From assembly GCF_052030545.1 (NCBI RefSeq), contig NZ_JBPDIH010000003.1, positions 62,001 to 126,000 on the forward strand: DNA of 64,000 nt. Reading direction: 5' to 3'. The position numbers were made by a program, and so were the translations under genes. A model generated the notes under the pieces. It made no database searches, had not been told where the DNA came from, and saw only the letters and a list, made by a program, of their open reading frames with translations. Below, piece after piece: positions 7,751 to 16,682 of this stretch. Every line of letters begins with the position of its first letter. The first letter of the stretch is position 1. This DNA comes from CANMXU01 sp052030545. GTDB lineage: Bacteria; Pseudomonadota; Gammaproteobacteria; Enterobacterales; Alteromonadaceae.

Positions 7751-9910
7751 ATGTATTTAAACGCTAAAAAACTCGCTTTGGCGGCTATCACAACATTCTC
7801 TTTTGTTGTGCAAGCAGCCCCCATTCACTTTGCTTTAGGTAAAAGTGGCGACCCAACAAACTCAGGAGCCGATCCGCAATGGCAAATTGCTAATACGGGT
7901 AGCTACAAAAAAATCACGGACCCGTTATTAAGCAGCTACCTTATTAATGTCGAGCAACAAGACGTTACCATTAATTTATTTACGGATTCTGAAAATGCTA
8001 AAAGCCTGATGCTTAATAAAGTCAGCGGTATTAGCATTGATGGCAATAACAAAGGCGATATTAATGGTGAAGAAGTCTTAAACATTAGTTTTGATCAAGA
8101 TGTTTACGTTAACGCTATTTATCTTGAAAACCTCAACAATGCCACGCAAGTTGACTTTAACATTGCCGATCAAGGTTGGCAGGCCATCACCGAAGTTAGC
8201 TCAGGTGAAATCCATGCCAAACTGTTAGCCAATGAATTGCTGCAAGTTAAATTACACAATGCCAATAACGATGAGCAATTTAAACTAGCAGCCCTAGATA
8301 TCTCGTTAAGCGCGCCGGAATCTCATGCCCCTAAAGGTAACTTTATTCGCTTAAGGCCATTGCAAAATCCCGGTTATGACAAATTGCTGGGGAATTTTTG
8401 GGGTATGGAAGGAAAAACCGCGCAAGATGTTTTCAAAATTATTGCCGAAACACAACCAACTGAATTAGAAAGGTTTATTTCAGGGCCATTTGACTTAACA
8501 GGTTCAGTGCCGGTTGATGAAGGTGAGCCAGAAATGAGCATAGGTGAATTTCTAAATACCGTAACTGAGCTTTGCGATTGTATTTTTACCCCCAGAGTCA
8601 GCTTAGATTATTATAAAAAAAGCAATGCCTGGAGCACTGAATACCCCGACAATACCTTTTGGGCCGTTGTTGATAACTTATACCATTTACCTTTAGATAA
8701 ACCTATTCGTAAAATGAGTATCGATAATTGGGGCGCGTTTAGCAGTAACTATGACGATGAAGAAATTAATCAGTTACTGATCCGTTTAGACAGCATGGGC
8801 ATAGAAGTCGCCACCAACTATATCGGCGGCAACCCTAACAGCTATGATATTGTTACCACAGGTGCCTTTGGTGTTGATCCAACTACGTTCCTCCCTAAAA
8901 TTGCTGCGCATAAAGCCCTAGCCTTAAATGAGTCTATTAAAGATCTTATTTTATATTTAGACTTTAATAGTCCCGCTGAAGAGTTTTCACAACTACCTTC
9001 CGATGAACAAGCAGATCTTTTTGTTGAAATTGGTCAGCAACAAGATATCTACGGATTTACCTTTGTTTGGCCCGTTCACAACGCCGACTGGTGGCAATTA
9101 GAGTCAACTTTTACCAGCGCCAATGGCCCTTACCAAGGCAAAAGCCTGTATCAAGTATTGCTGGAACAATTAGACGCGACTCCAGCCCATACGCCGCAAC
9201 CATTAGATGGCGCCCAAGGTGTTAGCACCCAACAAACGCTTTCTTGGCAACACGGTTTACAGTCGCAGTCATACCAAGTGTATTTAGGTGACAGTGAAAA
9301 TAACCTACAGTTAGTGTGCACCACAACCACACCAGAATGCACCGTCGATACGTTAGAAAATAATCGCCATTATGTTTGGCGAGTTGACAATATCAGCGCC
9401 CAAGGTGAAGTCATCGGTAATGTTTGGCAATTTAGCACCGCCCTAGAATTAACTTATATACCCAGCCAAGACGCTTCGGTAGTTGAAAATAAACCAACGG
9501 AAAATAAAGGCCTGATCACCAACTTACGTTTAAAAGAAAAAGCAGGTGAAGATAACTTAGCCTATGTTGACTTTATTCTTGATGATGAAATCGCCAACGT
9601 GAACAAAGCAACATTAAAAGTTTACTTGCAATCAGAAATCAACTCGCCTGATACCACTTTGCTTATTTCAGCAGCGCAAGCAGGCTCATGGCAAGAGAGT
9701 AGCCTTAACTGGCAAAATCAACCAGGCATTAACCAACAAATTTCCTCAATCAATAACCTGAGCCAAGGCTGGCTTGAAGTTGATATTACTGACTTTGTTA
9801 AGCAACGAACAACGAACGAGATCAGCTTAGTGCTAAGTGCAACCAGTAGTACCTTACTCAAACTCGCATCAAGAGAAACAAGTTTTGCTCCGATGTTAGT
9901 TATCAACTAA
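7751..9910 (+). CDS. Large secreted multidomain protein with C-terminal DNRLRE-like domain
   Basis: A 719-residue exported protein of unknown function. Residues 1-22 are a signal peptide (cleavage after VQAA). Residues 23-190 look like a beta-rich domain. Residues 195-480 form a larger alpha/beta region (FIRLRPLQNPGYDKLLG, then FTFVWPVHNADWW) that could be a catalytic barrel, though no known active site was recognised. Residues 485-575 resemble a fibronectin type III-like module (LSWQHGLQSQSYQVYLG, HYVWRVD). Residues 578-719 resemble a DNRLRE domain (WQESSLNWQNQP, GWLEVDITDFV), common in surface and polysaccharide-acting proteins. A carbohydrate-related role is plausible but not shown. ATG at 7751 has AGG upstream, and a terminator follows the stop. 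Confidence 0.7.
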   Translation: MYLNAKKLALAAITTFSFVVQAAPIHFALGKSGDPTNSGADPQWQIANTGSYKKITDPLLSSYLINVEQQDVTINLFTDSENAKSLMLNKVSGISIDGNNKGDINGEEVLNISFDQDVYVNAIYLENLNNATQVDFNIADQGWQAITEVSSGEIHAKLLANELLQVKLHNANNDEQFKLAALDISLSAPESHAPKGNFIRLRPLQNPGYDKLLGNFWGMEGKTAQDVFKIIAETQPTELERFISGPFDLTGSVPVDEGEPEMSIGEFLNTVTELCDCIFTPRVSLDYYKKSNAWSTEYPDNTFWAVVDNLYHLPLDKPIRKMSIDNWGAFSSNYDDEEINQLLIRLDSMGIEVATNYIGGNPNSYDIVTTGAFGVDPTTFLPKIAAHKALALNESIKDLILYLDFNSPAEEFSQLPSDEQADLFVEIGQQQDIYGFTFVWPVHNADWWQLESTFTSANGPYQGKSLYQVLLEQLDATPAHTPQPLDGAQGVSTQQTLSWQHGLQSQSYQVYLGDSENNLQLVCTTTTPECTVDTLENNRHYVWRVDNISAQGEVIGNVWQFSTALELTYIPSQDASVVENKPTENKGLITNLRLKEKAGEDNLAYVDFILDDEIANVNKATLKVYLQSEINSPDTTLLISAAQAGSWQESSLNWQNQPGINQQISSINNLSQGWLEVDITDFVKQRTTNEISLVLSATSSTLLKLASRETSFAPMLVIN

Positions 9911-9953
9911 TTAGCTCAATAACTCATTGCTAAAAGTACATTTTCATTCACTC

Positions 9954-9989
9954 AAAAGAGCTGTAAAGGTCGACTTTGCGGCTCTTTTT
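9954..9989 (+). terminator. Rho-independent terminator after the secreted protein gene
   Basis: AAAAGAGC pairs with GCTCTTTT across a 19-base loop that can itself form a small AAAG/CTTT stem, and the run of T residues follows directly. It lies about 45 bp after the stop at 9910. Confidence 0.75.
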
Positions 9990-10145
9990 CTGTCCGCAAC
10001 TTCAGTTATTTTAAAGCTAACTTCTCTTGGATTGTTTTCTGAACATTGATTTGTAGCAAAAAGGACCACTTAAAAACAAGATAACACTATAATTATGTCT
10101 TAATTCGCGTTATTTTTACTGTTCAAAAATTACGAGGGTTATTTC

Positions 10146-11195
10146 ATGAACAAGTGCTTGCTCGCTATTGTTATTTTATTTGCTCATTTTAGCGCCAGTG
10201 CTGCGGTTATTTTACAATACCATCATGTCAGTGATACAACGCCCAAGAGCACCAGTATCACCCCAACGCAATTTGAAGCGCACCTGCAATTTCTAAAAGA
10301 TAATCAATTTACTGTTGTGCCTTTATCGTCTGTCATTGATAAAGTTAAACAACAAACGCCACTGACAGATAAAACCGTTGTTATAACCTTCGACGATGCT
10401 TACATCGATATTTTAACCAATGCTAAACCTTTGCTCGATAAATTTAATTATCCATTTACCATATTTGTTAACCCGGGCGTTATCGAGCGAAATTCAAGCA
10501 GCAACCTTACTTGGCAACAATTAAAAACCATGGCAGATGAAGGTGTGATTATTGCCAATCACGGCTTTGAACACGACTCACTGGCTAGAATTCCAGACAA
10601 TATGCCTCAGCAGCAGTGGTTAGAAAAACAAGGTGAACTGTTAAACGCCGCAGAAAAAATGATCGAAGAAAAAACCGGACAAAGTTGGCGCTACTTTGCT
10701 TATCCTTATGGAGAATATACCCCTGAGATCCAGCAATGGGTGCGTGATAATGACTTTATCGCTTTCTCACAACAATCGGGTGCCGTTGGCTTGAACACCG
10801 ATTTAACCAGTATTCCTCGTTTTCCTGCGTCTATGCCATACGATAAAATTTCAAGCTTGCGTGATAAGTTAAACGCGCTGCCTTTTGATATTTCGTTAGA
10901 TGAGTACGCAGCAAAAACATTGTTTAACCACAAAGAAGCAACTAGCGTTACCATTGACCTTGTTGTTGACGATTTCTATAAATCGCAACTAAATTGTTAT
11001 ATATCTGGGTTAGGACGTCAAAAAATTAAATGGCAAGGTGATGAAAGCTTTAGCATGACCTTTTCTAAGCCCTTACCTACAGGCCGTGTTAGATCAAATT
11101 GCACCGCACCTAGCATTAATAAACCGGGTCGTTACTATTGGTATTCAAAACCTTGGTTTGTTTTAAAAGAAGATGGCAGTTGGTATCCGCTATAA
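10146..11195 (+). CDS. Secreted polysaccharide deacetylase (NodB/CE4 family)
   Basis: A 349-residue exported deacetylase. A signal peptide covers residues 1-20 (cleavage around SASA-A). The NodB domain has TFDDAY with Asp83 and Asp84, the metal-binding NHGFEH with His139 and His143, and RYFAYPYGEY as the later conserved motif, so the catalytic and metal residues look complete. It should remove N- or O-acetyl groups from an extracellular or periplasmic glycan. About 90 C-terminal residues beyond the NodB domain are of unknown role. ATG at 10146 follows GAGGG. It is a single gene whose 3' end meets a repeat array and the convergent SCO1 gene. Confidence 0.85.
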   Translation: MNKCLLAIVILFAHFSASAAVILQYHHVSDTTPKSTSITPTQFEAHLQFLKDNQFTVVPLSSVIDKVKQQTPLTDKTVVITFDDAYIDILTNAKPLLDKFNYPFTIFVNPGVIERNSSSNLTWQQLKTMADEGVIIANHGFEHDSLARIPDNMPQQQWLEKQGELLNAAEKMIEEKTGQSWRYFAYPYGEYTPEIQQWVRDNDFIAFSQQSGAVGLNTDLTSIPRFPASMPYDKISSLRDKLNALPFDISLDEYAAKTLFNHKEATSVTIDLVVDDFYKSQLNCYISGLGRQKIKWQGDESFSMTFSKPLPTGRVRSNCTAPSINKPGRYYWYSKPWFVLKEDGSWYPL

Positions 11196-11199
11196 GTGA

Positions 11200-11275
11200 T
11201 TAGCTGAAAGGTTTTAGCTAAAAGCTGAAAAACAAGTTAAAAGCTCAAAGCGGTAAGTTAAAAGCGACAAGTCTT
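11200..11275. repeat. AGCTT-type degenerate repeat array B (inverted orientation)
   Basis: About 75 bp of AAGCTGAAA, AAGTTAAAAGC and AAGCTCAAAGC variants. This is the complement of the motif in arrays A, C and D, so the array is inverted. It fills the junction between the deacetylase and SCO1 genes, which converge. Confidence 0.65.
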
Positions 11276-11909
11276 AGCCATTAAGTTTGACTATTTTTTC
11301 AAAATCACTGACCAGATCGTTGCCATTGATGGCTGGTGGCTGACCAACAATAAATTTAGGTTTAAATATCGCGGCAATTTCCCCTTCAGGGTTAATCAAT
11401 ACAATAGACGCGCTGTGATCAACTAGATAGCTGCTCGTTTGTGCTGTTTCTTCATCAACAATCGCATACATCAATCCTAAGTTTCGCGCAAAAGGAAACA
11501 AGGTACTGTGCTCACCGCGCAGTGCAACAAAAGCCGAATTAAAATAGCCAATATACTGATTTAACTTATCTTGGCTGTCCCGTTTTGGATCAACAGAAAC
11601 CAAGAGTACCTGATTGTTAGGATCAATAGCTTGTAGCTCATCGTAAATAAAATTAAGCTCTTGCAAGGTGGTTGGGCAGACATCGGGACATGAGGTATAA
11701 CCAAAAAACACCCAAGACCACTTCCCTTGTAAACGGCTATTATTGAATACGTCACCTTGATGGTCTGTTAAGGTAAATGACTTTATGTCACGTGGCTGTT
11801 GGTAATACAAAGCGTGTTCAGGTGCTGCTATTTGCGTGTATTTATAGAACACTAGCCAACCTATGGATAACGAGACAACACCAACAATAATATACAGCCA
11901 TTTATTCAT
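11274..11909 (-). CDS. SCO1/SenC-type copper chaperone for cytochrome oxidase
   Basis: A 211-residue protein anchored by one N-terminal helix (residues 4-22) with a thioredoxin-like domain outside the membrane. The copper site is Cys74 and Cys78 in GYTSCPDVCPTT plus His165 in YLVDHSAS, the three ligands expected of SCO proteins. It delivers copper to the CuA centre of oxidase subunit II. It is the last gene of the cytochrome oxidase cluster, 47 bp after the heme O synthase gene, with AAGGAA upstream of its ATG. Confidence 0.9.
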   Translation of the reverse strand: MNKWLYIIVGVVSLSIGWLVFYKYTQIAAPEHALYYQQPRDIKSFTLTDHQGDVFNNSRLQGKWSWVFFGYTSCPDVCPTTLQELNFIYDELQAIDPNNQVLLVSVDPKRDSQDKLNQYIGYFNSAFVALRGEHSTLFPFARNLGLMYAIVDEETAQTSSYLVDHSASIVLINPEGEIAAIFKPKFIVGQPPAINGNDLVSDFEKIVKLNG

Positions 11910-11956
11910 TACGTTTTGATTTCCTTTTACTGTTTCTTTTTTAAGGCTTAACTGTT

Positions 11957-12871
11957 TTAGCTCATCGGCAATAAATAATGATCAGCCAACAATACTATGA
12001 ACAGCGCCATCAAGTGCACAATTGAAAATTTAAAGGTATCCATTGCGGTATTCTCATCGGCATTAAATTTTAATTTCCACGCATAGCAGAAAAAAATCAC
12101 ATTTAAAATGACCGCGCCAATTAAGTACAACCAGTTACTCATGCCTACTAGGTAAGGTAATAAGCCGACAATAAATAATAACACCGTATAAAGTAGAATT
12201 TGTGTTTTGGTAAATTCGATACCGTGCGTTACCGGCAACATCGGAATATTTACTTTGGCGTAGTCATTTTTTCGATGGATCGCTAAGGCCCAAAAGTGCG
12301 GAGGTGTCCAAGTAAAAATAAGTAAAACTAACAATAACGCATTGGCATGAATTTCATTAGTCATCGCCGTCCAACCTAATAAAGGAGGAATGGCGCCAGC
12401 TAAGCCACCAATAGTGATATTTTGCGGCGTTGCTCGTTTCAAATACATGGTATACACCACGCTATAACCCACTAAACCAGCAAAGGTTAACCAAGCCGTT
12501 AATGGGTTAACCAACGCATACAAGATAACAAAACCACTAATTGCTAATACAAACGCAAATATAATCGCTTTTTGCGCAGTAAGTTTTCCGTTCGGCAGAG
12601 GCCGATTATGCGTGCGCCCCATAATGGCGTCAATTTTCTCATCAACAATATGGTTGACCGCAGCGGCCGCAGCCGACAGCAATGCGATACCTAACATGGC
12701 CGGTATTAACAGCTGCCAAGGAATAGCCCCTGGCACAGATAAACTCATACCTACCAAGGCAGTAAGTACTAACAAAGCAACAACTTTTGGTTTTGTAATT
12801 TCATAATAAGCACGCCAATTTACAAACAGCGATGATGAAGGGCTCTGCGTTAACACGGATAATTGTTTCAT
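11957..12871 (-). CDS. cyoE: Protoheme IX farnesyltransferase (heme O synthase)
   Basis: A 304-residue UbiA-family prenyltransferase with about nine membrane helices. It adds a farnesyl group to heme B to make heme O. The signature NHIVDEKIDAIMGRTHNRPL holds the conserved prenyl diphosphate-binding Asp residues, and the second loop contains YAKVNIPMLPV. Length fits the family. ATG has an excellent AAGGAG eight bases upstream. It lies 9 bp after the heme A synthase gene, and the two enzymes act in sequence to make heme A for the oxidase encoded in the same cluster. The name ctaB is also used. Confidence 0.95.
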   Translation of the reverse strand: MKQLSVLTQSPSSSLFVNWRAYYEITKPKVVALLVLTALVGMSLSVPGAIPWQLLIPAMLGIALLSAAAAAVNHIVDEKIDAIMGRTHNRPLPNGKLTAQKAIIFAFVLAISGFVILYALVNPLTAWLTFAGLVGYSVVYTMYLKRATPQNITIGGLAGAIPPLLGWTAMTNEIHANALLLVLLIFTWTPPHFWALAIHRKNDYAKVNIPMLPVTHGIEFTKTQILLYTVLLFIVGLLPYLVGMSNWLYLIGAVILNVIFFCYAWKLKFNADENTAMDTFKFSIVHLMALFIVLLADHYLLPMS

Positions 12872-12880
12872 CTTTGCTCC

Positions 12881-13891
12881 TTAAATTTTACGCTTTAAAC
12901 TATACGTTAAAGCAATTAATGCCATCATTAAACAAGCGGCAACTAGGTTGTGACTAACCGCAATACTAAGTGGCAGTGAAAACCAAATATTTGAAATGCC
13001 CAAAGACACCTGCACAACTAACAACGCCCCTAAAACACCTGCGCTGGTGCGAAAAAATCGAGTTTGAGAGCGGGTAAATATCACCAACGCCAACCAACCT
13101 AAATATAACGCGGTGACAATTGCTCCTAAGCGATGCATAACATGAATGGTTAAGCGCTCATTGTGATTTAAATGACCAAACTCATAACTGTCTCGTTCGG
13201 GAGGAATAAGGTCAAAGCTGTTGTCAAAGCTCAGTTGCTCTTGCCAACCTGCCTGACAAATCGGAAGTTCGGTGCAAGTTAACGCCGCATAGTTTGATGA
13301 AGTCCAGCCCCCTAAGGCAGTTTGTGCAAACAAAATAACAATGCCAATAACCGCAAACTTGCTGTATTTCTTCACTTGCCAGTCTGACGTTGGCAAACGA
13401 TAAGGCTTAAGCCGTAGATACAATAAAAATAATAAACATAAGGTGGAGAAACCACCTAATAAATGCCCCATCACCACAACAGGCATTAATTTTAAGGTGA
13501 CGGTCCACATACCAAGTGCCGCTTGAAAAGTCACCAAAGCAAGAATCGCCAAGGGCAGAAAAATTGGTATTCCCTGACTTCGAAGCCTTATTGAAATTAT
13601 CGCAATAGCTAAAATCAGTAAGCCTAGCGAGCCGGCAAAGTAGCGGTGAATCATTTCATTCCACGCTTTTTCTGGCTCGACAACTTGGCCAGGAAAATTC
13701 TGCTCAGCTTTGGCTATTTGCTCTTGCGTTTGTGGCACATCTAACATGCCATAACAACCTGGCCAATCAGGGCACCCTAATCCTGCATGGGTGAGCCGAG
13801 TATAAGCGCCAAGGCCAACCACTAAAGTAGCGAGCAAGATGCTCACCAGTACAAGGCGGCGCACATGAATGACTTTACTACTTTCCATCAT
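12881..13891 (-). CDS. ctaA: Heme A synthase (COX15/CtaA family)
   Basis: A 336-residue membrane protein that oxidises the methyl group of heme O to form heme A. It has about eight helices. Conserved histidines that bind heme are visible in RLTHAGLGCPDWPGC, NEMIHRYFAG, VVMGHLLGG, IHVMHRLGA and AVSHNLVAA. The pair of cysteines in CTELPICQAG matches the loop disulfide seen in many homologues. The start ATG ATG is preceded by AGAGGGG. It sits between the thioredoxin-like gene and cyoE with 9-10 bp gaps, so it is almost certainly cotranscribed. Confidence 0.95.
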   Translation of the reverse strand: MMESSKVIHVRRLVLVSILLATLVVGLGAYTRLTHAGLGCPDWPGCYGMLDVPQTQEQIAKAEQNFPGQVVEPEKAWNEMIHRYFAGSLGLLILAIAIISIRLRSQGIPIFLPLAILALVTFQAALGMWTVTLKLMPVVVMGHLLGGFSTLCLLFLLYLRLKPYRLPTSDWQVKKYSKFAVIGIVILFAQTALGGWTSSNYAALTCTELPICQAGWQEQLSFDNSFDLIPPERDSYEFGHLNHNERLTIHVMHRLGAIVTALYLGWLALVIFTRSQTRFFRTSAGVLGALLVVQVSLGISNIWFSLPLSIAVSHNLVAACLMMALIALTYSLKRKI

Positions 13892-13901
13892 CAGCGCCCC
13901 T

Positions 13902-14471
13902 CTAACCTACTCTTGAATATTTAAGCAGCTTTTTCATATCAGCCAAAATTTGCTTACCGAATGCGGGTAAGTCGTTTTCTTGTGTTGGCGGCACATGCTG
14001 CAAAATAATATTGCCTAAAGGGTCAACCACAAAAACTGAGCCTTGATTAATTTTTTGTTTCGCCACACTTGGCATCGATAGCAGTTGCCATTGGCTTTGC
14101 TCAATTCGTTGGTTTTGTTCAACCGAGAGTTGATTTTGTACTAGCGCAACCGGTGTTACTCGTGGCATTTCTCGACCTAATGCCACATAAGAGTTGTGAA
14201 CACTTTCTAATGTTTGCTGACAATGAAGTTGGCATGAAGAAGGCAATGCATACAAAATAAGCCATTGCTGAGGAAAAGGCACAGCTTCTAAACCGAGCTC
14301 GGTTAATGTTATCTCTTCATTCATTAACGTGCCTTGGTTAGTCACACCATAATCTAACCAGTTTTGCTCAAGCGCTAATTTTGCCAAAATAATTGGCAAG
14401 CCAAAGGTGAGCAAGACTAAAATTAATGTACGACGAGATTTTTTTTGTTTGGCTTTATCAAGCGTATTCAT
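13902..14471 (-). CDS. Membrane-anchored thioredoxin-like protein in the oxidase cluster
   Basis: A 189-residue protein with one N-terminal helix (about residues 15-32, LILVLLTFGLPIILAKLA) and an outside domain that looks like a degenerate SCO/thioredoxin fold. LILYALPSSCQLHCQQTL has two cysteines three residues apart, and GSVFVVDPLGNIIL looks like the usual core strand pair. Proteins of this size are often found between SURF1 and ctaA in marine gammaproteobacteria, but their role is not established. Involvement in copper insertion or redox control of the oxidase is inferred from context and the Cys-x3-Cys pattern. It lies 19 bp after the SURF1 gene. Confidence 0.75.
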   Translation of the reverse strand: MNTLDKAKQKKSRRTLILVLLTFGLPIILAKLALEQNWLDYGVTNQGTLMNEEITLTELGLEAVPFPQQWLILYALPSSCQLHCQQTLESVHNSYVALGREMPRVTPVALVQNQLSVEQNQRIEQSQWQLLSMPSVAKQKINQGSVFVVDPLGNIILQHVPPTQENDLPAFGKQILADMKKLLKYSRVG

Positions 14472-14490
14472 ACTACGACCTCAACATTTT

Positions 14491-15327
14491 TTATTGTATT
14501 TTTTCGGTAGAATTATTCATTAGTTTTTCAAGTTTATTGCCACGAAAGTTAACCACACCGCTGGCCCAGAGCATTAACAACAACCACGCAGTGGCTAAAC
14601 TAAACCATTGAAATGCATAACCTCTGTGTTTTTCTGGTGGCATAACAATCGGTTGCCATTCTTTCAAATATCCTACATTGGTGTTGTCATCAAGGTATAT
14701 CACAAAGGGCAACAGTGATTTTTCAACCAATAATGCCATTTTATCTAGCTCTATTTGCTGAATACGCATTGGCCACACTTGCTTAGTAAAATCTTGCGCC
14801 ATTAACATAATGCCTGATTCAATATAGCGCACATGACCACTTAATTGATGCTGCCCAGTAATTGGCACTACATCGGGTAATTTTTGTCGATCAATCGAGC
14901 CCTTTACCCAACCTAAATTAACGATGACGGCATATTGCTCAACCGTGACCAGTTGCAATACGCGGTAACCGAGCTCACCATTGTTAACCTGATTGTCTAA
15001 TAGGAACAGCACGTTTGGATCAAAGTTACCTGCAAGTGACACAGGAAAGTCATTAAACTGTTCGACAAACTTTTCTGTTAATTCCTGCTCTGGCTGATAG
15101 TTCTGCATTGCTAACATATCCAGTAGCGGCAAAGCTTGCTGACCACTAAATTGCGTAATACGTGCTAGTCGTTGCTCTTTTTCAACCGCCCTAGCTGATT
15201 GCCACATACCGAGTTTTATCAGCCCAGCAAAAACTACTAAAGTTACAATGAGCCATGGCAAACGAATATTTGCTAGATTTATTCGACTTTGCCACAATGG
15301 TTGTGCTGATGACTTAACTATTGGCAC
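14491..15327 (-). CDS. SURF1-family cytochrome oxidase assembly protein
   Basis: A 278-residue protein with one helix near each end, the SURF1 layout. LGMWQSARAVEKEQRL after the first helix is the family signature, and RGYAFQWFSLATAWL at the end is the second helix. SURF1 helps place heme A in subunit I. The frame is open upstream to a TTG at 15375 that abuts the divergent DUF2909 gene. A GTG at 15327 has AAGGGA ten bases before it and gives a normal N-terminus, so it is preferred. It is separated from the upstream ctaE gene by a repeat array and the opposite-strand small gene, so it may have its own promoter. Confidence 0.85.
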   Translation of the reverse strand: MPIVKSSAQPLWQSRINLANIRLPWLIVTLVVFAGLIKLGMWQSARAVEKEQRLARITQFSGQQALPLLDMLAMQNYQPEQELTEKFVEQFNDFPVSLAGNFDPNVLFLLDNQVNNGELGYRVLQLVTVEQYAVIVNLGWVKGSIDRQKLPDVVPITGQHQLSGHVRYIESGIMLMAQDFTKQVWPMRIQQIELDKMALLVEKSLLPFVIYLDDNTNVGYLKEWQPIVMPPEKHRGYAFQWFSLATAWLLLMLWASGVVNFRGNKLEKLMNNSTEKIQ

Positions 15328-15375
15328 GGATAAAAGTTCCCTTACAACAATTACAACAAAGTACAGGAGCAACAA

Positions 15376-15585
15376 ATGATATTTAAAGCCGTCATCATCT
15401 GCCTACTAGCATTTATGGTTTATAACTTATTCAAAGCTATGGTTATCATGAATAAAAAAGGCGATAACCAAGTGTCTATGTCTAAATTTATTGACCGCCG
15501 ATTAATGTTTTCAGTCGCCATTGTATTGTTATTACTTATTGGCTTAATGACCGGCTTAATTACCCCAAACCCTCGCCCTTATTAA
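15376..15585 (+). CDS. DUF2909-type twin-helix membrane protein
   Basis: A 69-residue protein with helices at about residues 2-22 and 46-64 and a short hydrophilic link, ending PNPRPY. It matches my recollection of the DUF2909 family, small proteins found near cytochrome c oxidase genes. The exact role is unknown; the location suggests oxidase assembly or stability. It is the only plus-strand gene inside the oxidase cluster. CAGGAG lies upstream of the ATG and is a good ribosome binding site. Its 3' end runs into repeat array C. Confidence 0.75.
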   Translation: MIFKAVIICLLAFMVYNLFKAMVIMNKKGDNQVSMSKFIDRRLMFSVAIVLLLLIGLMTGLITPNPRPY

Positions 15586-15600
15586 TCACTTCGTTAGCGT

Positions 15601-15676
15601 CAAGTTCCAAGCTAAAAGTTTCAATTTGTTAGCTTAAAACTTCTAGCTTCTAGCTTCTAGCTTCTAGCTTCTAGCC
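15601..15676. repeat. AGCTT-type repeat array C, with five CTTCTAG heptamers
   Basis: After some degenerate units, the heptamer CTTCTAG is repeated five times without change near 15640-15675. The array lies between the convergent DUF2909 and ctaE genes and belongs to the same family as arrays A, B and D. Confidence 0.8.
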
Positions 15677-15777
15677 AAGTGACGCAGTAAATTCGTTTTA
15701 GTTCAAGAAGAAGGCACGGAGTTGACGATAGTCAATGAGTACCTTCGCCGCAGAAATTAAATGAATTAGCCAGTCAC

Positions 15778-16659
15778 CTACAATATGTAGACGAAGACAA
15801 ACAATATAACCCACACCACATCAACAAAATGCCAATACCAACTCGCAGCTTGGAAGGCAAAATGATTATCTGGAGTAAAGTGCCCTTTTAATACGCGGAA
15901 AAACATCACAATTAACATGATGGTACCAAGCGTTACGTGCATGCCATGAAAACCGGTCAGCAAATAAAAGGTATTGCCATAAATCCCACTGGTTAAATAC
16001 AGCTGCATTTCTTCAGAATATCCGTGTGCATACTCTTGCACTTGAAAGTACAAAAACACTAAACCTAATAACACGGTAATACCCAGCCAAAGTTTAAGCT
16101 GAGGCCGTTTATTTTTCTCTAAAGCGATATGTGCAAAGTGAGCGGTAATTGAAGAGGTTAATAACAAAATAGTGTTTATCAGGGGTAAACCGTACCACCC
16201 CATAGCGGTTGTAGTGGTGCCGTCAGGTGTTTTTAGCAGCGGCCACTGCGCAGTAAATTCAGGCCAAAGCACTTCGCCTGTCATAGCATTATTACCGGCA
16301 CCGTCTAACCAAGGTACTGCAAATGTTCTTGCGTAAAATAATGCGCCAAAAAATGCCGCGAAAAACATCACTTCTGAAAAGATAAACCAACTCATACCTT
16401 GTCGAAACGAGTTATCTAATTGGTGTGAATATTTTCCCGACATCGACTCGTTTATCACATTGCTAAACCAGCCATACATCATGTAAATCACTAACGCGAT
16501 GCCAGCTAATAAAATATAACCACCACCACCTTCTTCGCTATTTAAATTAGAGACATAGCTGCCCGCACCAATAGCAATTAAAAATAAGGCTATTGCGCCA
16601 ACAATTGGCCAATGGCTTTGTGCGGGTACATAATACGTTTCATACTTTTTTGTTGTCAT
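15778..16659 (-). CDS. ctaE: Cytochrome c oxidase subunit III
   Basis: A 293-residue membrane subunit with seven helices. The conserved segments MSWFIFSEVMFFAAFFGALF, TGFHGMHVTLGTIML and SWYWHFVDVVWV are standard subunit III signatures, including the Glu in the SEVMFF helix and the closing WHFVDVVW motif. The subunit stabilises proton pumping by subunit I. The ATG is preceded by AAGGGAAC. It follows cox11 with 23 bp between them. The stop at 15778 faces repeat array C. Confidence 0.95.
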   Translation of the reverse strand: MTTKKYETYYVPAQSHWPIVGAIALFLIAIGAGSYVSNLNSEEGGGGYILLAGIALVIYMMYGWFSNVINESMSGKYSHQLDNSFRQGMSWFIFSEVMFFAAFFGALFYARTFAVPWLDGAGNNAMTGEVLWPEFTAQWPLLKTPDGTTTTAMGWYGLPLINTILLLTSSITAHFAHIALEKNKRPQLKLWLGITVLLGLVFLYFQVQEYAHGYSEEMQLYLTSGIYGNTFYLLTGFHGMHVTLGTIMLIVMFFRVLKGHFTPDNHFAFQAASWYWHFVDVVWVILFVFVYIL

Positions 16660-16682
16660 TGTTGTTCCCTTTTCTCTAGGCG

